Origin: Pseudonocardia autotrophica
GTDB lineage: Bacteria; Actinomycetota; Actinomycetes; Mycobacteriales; Pseudonocardiaceae
DNA length: 64,000 nucleotides
Assembly (NCBI RefSeq): GCF_003945385.1
Contig: NZ_AP018920.1
Coordinates: 2,728,001 to 2,792,000 of the forward strand
Direction of reading: 5' to 3'
In this document: one piece after another, positions 35,499 to 43,011 of the stretch
Layout: each line of letters opens with the position of its first letter
Numbering within the stretch: position 1 is the stretch's first letter
The notes under the pieces: generated by a model
What the model was told of the DNA's origin: nothing
The model's input: the letters and a program-made list of their open reading frames with translations, nothing else
The model's database searches: none
Program-made: the position numbers and the translations under genes

Positions 35499-36284
35499 AT
35501 GAGGTTCTCGGTGCTCGGGCCGCTCGACGTCGTGCAGGAGGGCGAGCTCGGCGACCGGTCGTTGCTGCCCACCGCGACGAAGAAGCGGAAGCTGCTCGCC
35601 GTGCTGCTGTCACGCGTCGGTGAGGTCGTGTCGACGGCCGCTCTGATGGATGAGATCTGGGACGAGGGGCGCCCGCGCAAGGCGCGGGCGGCACTGCACG
35701 TCTACCTGGCCCAGCTCCGCAACGGTCTCGCCGACGGGACCGGGGCCACGATCGAGACCGATGGTCCCGGTTACGCACTCCGCCTGGACGGGGCATCGCT
35801 GGACCATCACGACTTCTCGGACCTGGTCGGCAGCGCGCGGAAGCGGCACGCGGCCGGCGATCTGGACGCCGCGGCGTCGTACTTCGAGCAGGCGCTCGCC
35901 CACTGGCGCGGATCGCCGCTGGCGGGGCTCACCGACGGCCCGGTGCTCAGCGTCTACGCGACCTGCCTCAACGAGGAGTACGTGCAGGCCGTGGAGAGCC
36001 GGCTGGAGATCGATCTGCAGCGCGGCAGGCACCGCGAGGTGGTGTCCGAGCTGATCCGGCTGGTGCACGACTACCCGCTGCGCGAGGCGTTCCACCGGCA
36101 GCTGATGATCGCCTACTACCGGTCCGAGCGGCAGGCGGACGCGCTGTCCTGCTTCCTCGAGCTGCGCGGCCGGCTGCAGGAGGAACTCGGTGTGGAGCCG
36201 TGCCGGCCCATCCAGCAGCTGCACCGGGCCGTGCTCGCGGCGGACCCGGCTCTGGACCACGAGACCTGGTCCGCCGCATCCTGA
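35499..36284 (+). CDS. SARP-family pathway activator
   Basis: A 261-residue Streptomyces-antibiotic-regulatory-protein. The OmpR-like winged helix is at about residues 1-95 (MRFSVLGPLDVVQEG, KKRKLLAVLLSRVGEVVS, LHVYLAQLRNGL). The bacterial transcriptional activation domain follows at about 100-250 (ALAHWRGSPLAGL, REVVSELIRLVHDYPLREAFHRQL quoted in parts). It lacks the extra ATPase domains of AfsR, so it is a small pathway-specific activator. It is transcribed against both biosynthetic operons, and its predicted sites lie ahead of five of their transcription units. Confidence 0.92.
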   Translation: MRFSVLGPLDVVQEGELGDRSLLPTATKKRKLLAVLLSRVGEVVSTAALMDEIWDEGRPRKARAALHVYLAQLRNGLADGTGATIETDGPGYALRLDGASLDHHDFSDLVGSARKRHAAGDLDAAASYFEQALAHWRGSPLAGLTDGPVLSVYATCLNEEYVQAVESRLEIDLQRGRHREVVSELIRLVHDYPLREAFHRQLMIAYYRSERQADALSCFLELRGRLQEELGVEPCRPIQQLHRAVLAADPALDHETWSAAS

Positions 36285-36296
36285 TGCCGAACCACT

Positions 36297-36367
36297 CCGG
36301 CCCGCACCCGGTGCGGGCCGGTGGTCCGGCCGGGGGCCGGGTGCGGGAGACGTCCGCACCCGGCCCC
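36297..36367. terminator. Two tandem GC-rich hairpins between convergent genes
   Basis: The first hairpin is a 10-bp perfect stem CCGGCCCGCA / TGCGGGCCGG with a 5-nt loop (36297-36321). The second is a 14-bp perfect stem GGGGCCGGGTGCGG / CCGCACCCGGCCCC with a 7-nt loop (36333-36367). They fill the gap between the SARP stop (36284) and the decarboxylase stop (36372). Confidence 0.75.
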
Positions 36368-36371
36368 TCGT

Positions 36372-38045
36372 TCATGCGCGGACCGATCCGAGCAGCGTCC
36401 ACAGTCCCCGCGGGGTCTCGAACACCTCGGGGGTGAGCAGCTCGTCCGGGATGGTGACCGCGTAGGTCTCCTCCAGCCGGACGAGCACCTCGACCAGTGC
36501 GAGCGAGTCGAGCCCCGCGACGCGCAGGCTGTCGTCGGGACCCACCTCGGCGTCCGAACCGGCGAGCCGGGGGAGGACCGAGCGCAGCACCGCCGGGAAC
36601 GCCGGGTCCCAGCCGCCGCCGTTCACTCCGCCGTTCACGCTGCCGGTCGTGCCGGCGTTCGTACCGTCGTTCGTACCGTCGTTCGCGCCGTCGTTCGCGC
36701 CGGCGGCGGCGTCGGTGCGGGACGATCCGGCGGTGCCGGTAGCGGTGCCGGTAGCGGTGTCCGGAGCGGCGGCCGGCACCGTCCCGGCCGCCGTGACCGG
36801 CGTGCGCACCAGCTCCAGCCGGGTGGCCGACACGACCTCGGCGCCACGCACCGCGATCTCCACGGCACCGGGCCTGCTCAGGAAGCCGATCAGGCTGGCG
36901 GTCGCGCCGTAGGCCCCGACGTTGGGGATCGCCAGCACCTGGCCCGGGGTGACCGGCGGCAGCTCCGTGGCGCCGCGGCCCAGGGTGTCGGCGGGCGTGC
37001 ACAGCGGCCCCACCAGACGGGTCGGCTCGCCGGGACCGTCGGCCGGCGCGTCGGCCGGGCCGGGCACCGGGGCGCCGGCGAGCGGAGTGGCGGACAACGG
37101 GAGCAGCCTGCCGATCCCGGAGAGCCCACCGAGGTGGTTGATCCCGGCGTCGAGCACCACGAACCGGGTCCCGCGGCTGTGCTTGACGTCGCTCACCGAG
37201 CACAGCAGCGTGCCGGAGTCACCGACCAGGTGCCGTCCGCTCTCGAAGGCGACCTCCACCTCCCCGGTGCGCCAGCCGGGGAACCGGGTGTCGAGCTCGG
37301 CCTCCAGTGCCACCCGCAGTCCGGGATAGCGCGGCCGCTCGCCCGGGGTGGCGAACGGGCACGCGAAGCCGCCGCCGAGATCCAGCTGGGTGACCTCCAC
37401 CCCGAGTTCGGTCCGCAGCCGGTCCGCCGTGCGGATGCTGCCGAGCAGCTCCGCCAGCAGCGCATCGCCGTCGATGGCGTTGGTGACCGGGAAGAAGTGG
37501 AACCCGACGATCCGGGCACCGTCGGTGTCCGGCCCGGTCAGCTCGGCCCGCATCCCGGCCAGCAGTTCGGCGTCGGTACCGAACTGCGACGCCGCACCGG
37601 TCATCCGCATCCCCGCGTGCCCCGCCGCCTCCGCGCCGTTCACCCGGAGCAGGCAACGGGCGGTCACCCCGCGGCCGCGGGCGATCCCCGCCACCCGGCG
37701 CAGGTCGGTGGGCGACTCGACGGAGAAGGTGCGCACCCCGGCGTCGAGTGCCGCCGCGATCTCGCCGGCGGTCTTCCCCGGGCCGGTGTAGACGAACCCG
37801 GCGGGCTCGCCACCGCCCTGCAGCGCGGCGGCGAGCTCCCCGGTCGAGCTGATCTCCGGCCGGCAACCACCCTCGACCAGGGTGCGGACGACGGCGACGT
37901 GCGGGTTCGCCTTCAACGAGTACAGCAGTGTCGCTCCCGCAGGCAGCGACTCCACCAGCTCCGCCCTGGCCCGGTCGACCCGGTCGAGGTCGTAGACATA
38001 GGCCGGGCTGCCGTAGATCGCGGGCAGTGCGTCGTACTCGATCAT
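36372..38045 (-). CDS. Fold-III PLP-dependent decarboxylase fused to an acyl carrier protein
   Basis: A 557-residue fusion. Residues 1-420 form an alanine-racemase-fold decarboxylase like diaminopimelate/ornithine decarboxylases: K45 in LLYSLKANPHV binds PLP, LDLGGGFACPF binds phosphate, and GPLCTPADTLG carries the catalytic C349 and nearby Asp. A low-complexity linker rich in Gly, Asn, Thr and Asp (about 425-475) leads to a C-terminal ACP with S514 in VAGLDSLALVEVLV. BtrK and VinO act on aminoacyl groups held on separate ACPs; here enzyme and carrier are one chain. Likely product: a decarboxylated aminoacyl-S-ACP. ATG 38045 overlaps the adenylation gene stop. Confidence 0.88.
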   Translation of the reverse strand: MIEYDALPAIYGSPAYVYDLDRVDRARAELVESLPAGATLLYSLKANPHVAVVRTLVEGGCRPEISSTGELAAALQGGGEPAGFVYTGPGKTAGEIAAALDAGVRTFSVESPTDLRRVAGIARGRGVTARCLLRVNGAEAAGHAGMRMTGAASQFGTDAELLAGMRAELTGPDTDGARIVGFHFFPVTNAIDGDALLAELLGSIRTADRLRTELGVEVTQLDLGGGFACPFATPGERPRYPGLRVALEAELDTRFPGWRTGEVEVAFESGRHLVGDSGTLLCSVSDVKHSRGTRFVVLDAGINHLGGLSGIGRLLPLSATPLAGAPVPGPADAPADGPGEPTRLVGPLCTPADTLGRGATELPPVTPGQVLAIPNVGAYGATASLIGFLSRPGAVEIAVRGAEVVSATRLELVRTPVTAAGTVPAAAPDTATGTATGTAGSSRTDAAAGANDGANDGTNDGTNAGTTGSVNGGVNGGGWDPAFPAVLRSVLPRLAGSDAEVGPDDSLRVAGLDSLALVEVLVRLEETYAVTIPDELLTPEVFETPRGLWTLLGSVRA

Positions 38046-39574
38046 GCGGGGTCTCCCTCTCGGGGCGCCAGGAGCGCCGCGCGGTCGGTCTTGCCGTTCG
38101 GGGTGAGCGGCAGGGCGTGCACGACGTGGCAGCGGACCGGGACCTTGGCCGGCTCCAGCAGCTCCGCGATCCCCGCCAGCACCTCCTCCGGGGAGCGGTC
38201 GGTGACCGCGACGAGCTCCAGGTCGCGGTCACCGACCGGCGGCACGGCCGCGGCGGCCCGCACCCCGGTGACCGCGGCGGCCGCCGCCTCGATCTCGATC
38301 AGGCTCATCCGGACCCCGCGCCGCTTGAACTGGTCGTCACGCCGGCCGTGGAAGTAGAGGTGCCCGTCGGCGTCGAGGCGCCCGTAGTCGCCGGTGCGCA
38401 ACCGCGCTGCACCGGTCAGCGGGTCCCGGTCGAAACGCTGCGCGCTCAGCTCCGGAGCGTTGCGGTAGCCGGCCATCACGTGCGGGCCGACCGCGGCGAT
38501 CTCGCCGACGAGATCCGGGCCGAGCGGGGATCCGTCGTCGTCGAGGATCTGCACCGTCGTACCGGGGATCGCCCGGCCGACCGATCCGGGACGCTCCCGG
38601 TCGACGTCGGGCTCGGCGATCGTGACCCGCTTGCACTCGGTGATCCCGTACATCGCGACCACCGCGGCGTTCGGGAACACCGAGCGCAGCTCCTGGATGT
38701 CGGCGAGGGTGAGCGCGGCGCCGGTGTTGGTGAACAGCCGGACGTGCTCCGGGGCGTCACCGCGCCGGGCCAGACGCACCATCAGCCGTCCGGTGGAGGG
38801 CACGATCGGCACCACGGTCGCCCTGGTCCCGCGCAGCGTCCGGAGCATCCCGATCGGGTCCTCGGCGTCGGTGAGCACCAGTTCGGCTCCGGCGAGGGTG
38901 GTCAGGAACAGCTGGTAGAGCCCGTAGTCGAAGGACATCGGGGATCCGACCAGCACCACGTCGTCGGACCGGTAGCCCAGCCGGGCGGCGATCGACCTGG
39001 CCGCGAAGTCCACCGCCCGGTGCGGGGACACCACACCCTTGGGGGCGGAGGTGCTGCCCGAGGTGTAGATCAGCAGCGCGATGTCGTCCGGAGCAGGCCC
39101 GGTCCCGGTCCCGGTGTCGATCCGGCTGCCGGTGAGCGGATCGAGCGGTGGGCGGATCAGATCCATCGGCAGCACCGGCACACCGAGCGTGTCGTCGTTC
39201 GCCCGGTCGGTGACGAGAACGCCGGGGCCCGCGTCGGCCAGCACCCCGGCCAGCCCGGCCGCGGTGAGGTGCGGGCTCAACGGGACCAGGGTCGCCCCGG
39301 CCCGCAGCACACCGAACAGGACCGCCGCGACCTCGCGCCGGTTGCGGGAGCGCATCGCCACCCGGTCACCGGGGCGGATCCCGAGATCGTGCAGCCGGTG
39401 CGCCAGCGCGGTGGCGGCCGCGTCCAGCTCGGCGTAGGTCCAGACTCCGGTGGCGTCCCGGACGGCGACGGCGGCGGGACTGCGGCGGGCGGCGTCGTCG
39501 AGCTGCGTGCAGACGATCCCGGATGCGGGTGCCGCCGCAGGGCTCCCCGCGTCGACGGTGTGCGCCGCGCTCAC
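38042..39574 (-). CDS. Stand-alone amino-acid adenylation enzyme (VinN-like A domain)
   Basis: A 510-residue adenylating enzyme. Core motifs LIYTSGSTSAPKGVVS (A3, about 168-183) and MSFDYGLYQLF (A4) are NRPS A-domain-like; D216 of FDYG is the residue that grips the alpha-amino group in amino-acid-activating domains. HGRRDDQFKRRGVRMSLIEI holds A8 and NGKTDRAALL the A10 lysine. It therefore most likely activates an amino acid and loads the ACP fused to the decarboxylase. GTG 39574 overlaps the KAS III-like stop; GTG 39583 is an alternative. Which amino acid is used, and through which carboxyl, is not visible. Confidence 0.85.
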   Translation of the reverse strand: MSAAHTVDAGSPAAAPASGIVCTQLDDAARRSPAAVAVRDATGVWTYAELDAAATALAHRLHDLGIRPGDRVAMRSRNRREVAAVLFGVLRAGATLVPLSPHLTAAGLAGVLADAGPGVLVTDRANDDTLGVPVLPMDLIRPPLDPLTGSRIDTGTGTGPAPDDIALLIYTSGSTSAPKGVVSPHRAVDFAARSIAARLGYRSDDVVLVGSPMSFDYGLYQLFLTTLAGAELVLTDAEDPIGMLRTLRGTRATVVPIVPSTGRLMVRLARRGDAPEHVRLFTNTGAALTLADIQELRSVFPNAAVVAMYGITECKRVTIAEPDVDRERPGSVGRAIPGTTVQILDDDGSPLGPDLVGEIAAVGPHVMAGYRNAPELSAQRFDRDPLTGAARLRTGDYGRLDADGHLYFHGRRDDQFKRRGVRMSLIEIEAAAAAVTGVRAAAAVPPVGDRDLELVAVTDRSPEEVLAGIAELLEPAKVPVRCHVVHALPLTPNGKTDRAALLAPREGDPA

Positions 39575-40611
39575 CGGGGCCACTCGCGCTCGGTGCGCTC
39601 CGGCAGCGGGCCCAGGATCTCGACGACCGCGCAGGTGCAGGTCAGCCCGGCGCCCCCGCCGACGATCAGCACCCGGTCGCCCGCGCCGACGACGCCGCCC
39701 GCGATCAGGTGCCGCAGGCCGGCGAACTGGTCACCGGCGCCCAGGTGCCCGTGCGTGCGGGCGAACGGCCAGGTCGTCTGGTGCTCCTCGACGCCGACCA
39801 GCTGGCTGAGCTGCCAGTCCAGCTTGGCCCGGCCGGCGGCGGGGATGACGACCCCGCCGAGATCGGCGAGCTCGGTCTTGGCGTCGGCCAGCGCACCGGA
39901 GATCGCGGAGCGGACGGCGTCGGCCAGCCGGACGGTGTTCGCCCGCATCCCGCCGTGGTGCTCGAAGTGGTGCGCGATCCGGGAGGAGATGTCCAGCGGG
40001 CCGGGCTGCGCGGCGTCGTGGAAGCGCGGGCCCCGCAGCACCTGCTCCAGGCCGTTGTCCGACACGGTGCGGGTGGAGAGCAGCCGGGCGAACCCGCTAT
40101 CGGTGGACAGCACCGCCGCGGTGCCGCCGTCGCCGTAGGGCAGGCCGCGCTCGGTCCGCCAGCGGTCCACGCCGGGCAGGCAGAACCGGTCGCCGGTGGT
40201 CAGGAGCGCGGCGCCACCGCCCTCGAACGCCAGCCGGGACGCGGCGAGATCCAGGGCACCGACCGCGGCGTTGCACTGCTGCTGCAGGTCGAACGCGGTG
40301 ACGGCGTCGCCGACGGTGTAGCGAGCCACATAGGAGGCGGCCGGCCACATGTCGACGCCCTGGTACCAGAGGCTGGAGTGGAAGACGATCCGGACGTCGG
40401 CGACGTTCACGGCCGAGTGCTCCAGGGCGTCCCGGCCGGCGGCCACGGCCATCTCCGGGGCCGAGAGCTCCGGCTCGACCAGGACCGAGGTGATCCCGTT
40501 CGCCTCGTACTCCTCGGCGTCGTACTCCCCGCGGGCGACCGCGTCGGCGGCGGCGACCGGCGGGGGCAGGTGAACGCCGAGTCCGGCGAGGTAGATGTTG
40601 TCCCACTGCAT
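39571..40611 (-). CDS. KAS III-like acyltransferase (DpsC/CerJ/ChlB3-type)
   Basis: A 346-residue thiolase-fold protein. C113 in LQQQCNAAVGAL is the acyl-accepting cysteine. The canonical HQAN stretch reads VVIPAAGRAKLDWQLS and the GNT stretch is replaced by RTHGHLGAGDQFAG (H289, D294). This is the pattern of KAS III-like acyltransferases that pass acyl groups from ACP to an oxygen nucleophile rather than condensing with malonyl-ACP. ATG 40611 is 60 bp from SARP site 4. As first gene of the amino-acid operon it may move the aminoacyl group to the tetronate; this is inference. Confidence 0.78.
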   Translation of the reverse strand: MQWDNIYLAGLGVHLPPPVAAADAVARGEYDAEEYEANGITSVLVEPELSAPEMAVAAGRDALEHSAVNVADVRIVFHSSLWYQGVDMWPAASYVARYTVGDAVTAFDLQQQCNAAVGALDLAASRLAFEGGGAALLTTGDRFCLPGVDRWRTERGLPYGDGGTAAVLSTDSGFARLLSTRTVSDNGLEQVLRGPRFHDAAQPGPLDISSRIAHHFEHHGGMRANTVRLADAVRSAISGALADAKTELADLGGVVIPAAGRAKLDWQLSQLVGVEEHQTTWPFARTHGHLGAGDQFAGLRHLIAGGVVGAGDRVLIVGGGAGLTCTCAVVEILGPLPERTEREWPR

Positions 40612-40655
40612 GGCGTCTCCAGTGCGATCCGGCGTCGGGTGGTGCGGGCGGGACC

Positions 40656-40699
40656 AGCGTCCCGATCAGGGCCAAAGCTGGTCTTAGGGCGTACTTCGG
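40656..40699 (-). promoter_or_regulatory. SARP-type direct-repeat operator and -10 (site 4)
   Basis: Plus-strand reading: GCCAAAG (40671, weak), 4 bp, TCTTAGG (40682), 4 bp, ACTTCGG (40693). Nine bp beyond the repeats is GACGCT on the minus strand (40656-40661), the same hexamer and distance as at site 2. It lies upstream of the KAS III-like gene, and TCTTAGG contains the TAA stop codon of the exporter gene. Confidence 0.6.
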
Positions 40700-42207
40700 C
40701 GGTGCTCGCCCACCCGGGCCGGGATCAGCACGATCGTCAGGACGGCGGCGACGAGCGCCGCCGCCGCGGCCACGAACAGGCCGGCGGTGGCCGCCCGGTC
40801 GAATGCGGCGCCCGCCTGCTCGACGATCAGCGCCCCCTGCTCACCACCGATCACGGCAGCCCGCTCACCCTCCGAGTGCAGGGTCGCCGCCCGGTCGGCG
40901 TCCGCACCGAGGCTCGCGGTGAAGAACCGGTTGAGGGTCGCGCCGACCACGGCGATGCCGAGGGCGAAGCCGAGCTCCTGCATGGTGTCGTTCAGCGCGG
41001 CGCCGGCGCCGGCCCGTTCCTCGGGAACCCGGGAGACCAGCACGCCGGTGGCCGCGGGAACCGCGACCCCGAACCCGGTGCCGACGACCGCGAGCCCGGC
41101 CAGCACCCCGGCCAGCCCGGCCGGCACGGCGGCGAGCACGACCAGCCCGCCCGCGACGATCCCGAGCCCGGCGGCGACGGCCACGCGGTCACCGCAGCGG
41201 CGCACCAGCACCGGGGAGCACACCGAGGCGAGAACGACGGTCAGTGCCACCGGGGCGACGGCCAGACCGGCTGCCACCGGGTCCAGCCCGAACCGGAACT
41301 GCAGCCGCTGGGTCAGCACGAACAGCGACCCGGCCAGCCCGAAGAACAACAGCATGTTGCCGACCGAGGCACCCAGGAACGGCCCGTCCCGCAGCAGGCC
41401 CCTCGGCACCAGCGGGCGGGCGGCGCGCCGGTGCCGCACCGCGAACGCGACCGCGGCCACGACCGCCACCACGGCTCCGGCGACGACCGGCGGCGCCGGA
41501 TACCCGAGTGCCCCGAACTCGATCACCGCGAAGACCAGCGACCCCACCGCGAGGACCGACAGTGCCGCGCCGATGATCTCGACCGGCCCGCGGGCCGGAT
41601 CGGACGACTCGCGCACCACGAGGGCGCCGGCCACGACCACGACCGCCGCGGGCGCCACGTTCAGCCAGAACACCGCCGCCCAGCCCGCGGACGCGGTCAC
41701 CAGCCCGCCGAGCAGCGGGCCGGCCGCCACACCGAGCGAGGCGACCCCGCTCCAGATCGCGATCGCGGTCGCCCGTTCCCGGCCGGTGAACTCGTCGATC
41801 AGCACGGCCAGGGTCCCCGGCATGACGAACGCGGCCGCGGCACCCAGCACGACCCGTGCGAGCACCACCTGCCACGCCGTGTCCGCGAGCGCCGCGACCG
41901 CCGAGGCGGCACCGAACACCGCGACCCCGGCCAGGGTGACCCGTTTGCGGCCCCAGCGATCCGCGCAGGCACCGCCGGCGAGCAGCAGTCCCGCGAACAC
42001 CACCGAGTAGGCGTCCACGATCCACTGCACGGTCGCGAGCCCGGCGCCCAGATCGCGCATCAGCGTCGGGATCGCGATGTTGAGCGATGAGTTGTTCAGG
42101 ACGATCACGAAGAGGGCCAGGCCCATCGTCGCGACGACCGCCACGCGCCGGCCCCGGCCGGAGCCGCCGGTCCGGCCGTACGGTCTGGTGTCGGACGGAC
42201 TTCCCAT
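40684..42207 (-). CDS. DHA2-family MFS exporter (14 helices)
   Basis: A 507-residue EmrB/QacA-type drug:H+ antiporter. It has motif A GGACADRWGRKRVTLAG after helix 2 and GVASLGVAAGPLLGG, the motif C of exporters (GP-x2-GG), in helix 5. About 14 transmembrane segments and a basic N-terminal tail fit the family. ATG 42207 has GGGAGG ahead, and SARP-like repeats lie 35-63 bp further upstream. It is the probable efflux and self-resistance pump for the cluster product and marks the right border of the cluster. Confidence 0.9.
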   Translation of the reverse strand: MGSPSDTRPYGRTGGSGRGRRVAVVATMGLALFVIVLNNSSLNIAIPTLMRDLGAGLATVQWIVDAYSVVFAGLLLAGGACADRWGRKRVTLAGVAVFGAASAVAALADTAWQVVLARVVLGAAAAFVMPGTLAVLIDEFTGRERATAIAIWSGVASLGVAAGPLLGGLVTASAGWAAVFWLNVAPAAVVVVAGALVVRESSDPARGPVEIIGAALSVLAVGSLVFAVIEFGALGYPAPPVVAGAVVAVVAAVAFAVRHRRAARPLVPRGLLRDGPFLGASVGNMLLFFGLAGSLFVLTQRLQFRFGLDPVAAGLAVAPVALTVVLASVCSPVLVRRCGDRVAVAAGLGIVAGGLVVLAAVPAGLAGVLAGLAVVGTGFGVAVPAATGVLVSRVPEERAGAGAALNDTMQELGFALGIAVVGATLNRFFTASLGADADRAATLHSEGERAAVIGGEQGALIVEQAGAAFDRAATAGLFVAAAAALVAAVLTIVLIPARVGEHRRSTP

Positions 42208-42241
42208 CCCGCCTCCCCGATGTCGATGCTCGGGGAGAGTG

Positions 42242-42270
42242 GGACACGGCCCGCTTAGCCGCTGCTTGGG
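42242..42270 (-). promoter_or_regulatory. SARP-type direct-repeat operator (site 5)
   Basis: GCTTAGC (42253) and GCTTGGG (42264) are 11 bp apart, with a weak third position at 42242. They lie upstream of the exporter start at 42207. A possible -10 (GAGCAT on the minus strand, 42226-42231) is 10 bp beyond. It is the least complete of the five sites. Confidence 0.5.
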
Positions 42271-42306
42271 CCGGCCACCGTCCTACAGGAACGGCCCGGT
42301 CCTCGA

Positions 42307-42345
42307 GCGTCGCGGGACGGCCGACGCCCCGCCGTCCCGCGACGC
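42307..42345. terminator. Hairpin terminator of the lut operon
   Basis: A perfect 15-bp inverted repeat GCGTCGCGGGACGGC / GCCGTCCCGCGACGC with a 9-nt loop. It begins 10 bp past the lutC stop codon, separating the lactate operon from the exporter promoter. Confidence 0.8.
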
Positions 42346-42354
42346 CCGAACTGC

Positions 42355-43011
42355 TCAGCCGGCCGGACCGACGATCACGACGTGCAGGGTGCGCGGACCG
42401 TGCACCCCCTCGACCCGGTCCAGTTCGATGTCGCTGGTCGCGCTCGGCCCACTGATCCAGGTGTGCGGGCGGACCGGGTCCAGCCCGGCGACCGCCTCCG
42501 GCACCCCGGCGACGACCTGGTCGGCCCGGATCACGCAGACGTGCAGGTCCGGGACCAGTGTCGCGGCCCGCCGGCCCTGGCCCGGGCCGTGATCGAGGAT
42601 GATCGTGCCGGTCTCGGCGATGCCGACCGCGGCCGTCGACAGCACGCCGTCGCAGCGGTCCAGATCGGACACCGTGATGTCCGGGCCGTCGGTGACCACC
42701 TCGATCCCGGACGGCACCAGCTCCGGCGGGAAGCCCGGCGGGACCAGGATCCGCAGCGGGCCGCTCCCGGCGATCGGGGTGCGGCCGGCCAGCGCACCGG
42801 CGACCGCGTCGGCGGCAGCTGCTCCGGTGGCCCGTTCGACGACGGCGCGATAGTCCGCGACCCGCTCGTCGAACAGGTCCACCACCTGCTCGTGGGTGCG
42901 GTCCCGGGCCGGGGTGGGCCGGACCACCGGGACGTCGAGCACCGGCTCGACGTCCGGCACGTCGGCCAGCGCCCGGCGGGCCTTCCCGAGGATCGCCTCG
43001 CGTGCGTTCAC
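42355..43011 (-). CDS. lutC: LutC-like lactate utilization protein (LUD domain)
   Basis: A 218-residue LUD-domain protein. GIAETGTIILDHGPGQGRRAATLVP (quoted in parts: GIAETGTIILDH and GPGQGRRAATLVP) and VVIVGPAG at the C-terminus are family hallmarks. It is part of the LutABC iron-sulphur complex that oxidises L-lactate to pyruvate. GTG 43011 overlaps the lutB stop (GTGA). It is last in the operon, right before the hairpin terminator. Confidence 0.88.
   Translation of the reverse strand: MNAREAILGKARRALADVPDVEPVLDVPVVRPTPARDRTHEQVVDLFDERVADYRAVVERATGAAAADAVAGALAGRTPIAGSGPLRILVPPGFPPELVPSGIEVVTDGPDITVSDLDRCDGVLSTAAVGIAETGTIILDHGPGQGRRAATLVPDLHVCVIRADQVVAGVPEAVAGLDPVRPHTWISGPSATSDIELDRVEGVHGPRTLHVVIVGPAG

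Noticed and set aside
36372..39574. Complete NRPS module
   Set aside because: There is an A domain and a carrier but no condensation or epimerisation domain; the carrier is fused to a decarboxylase.
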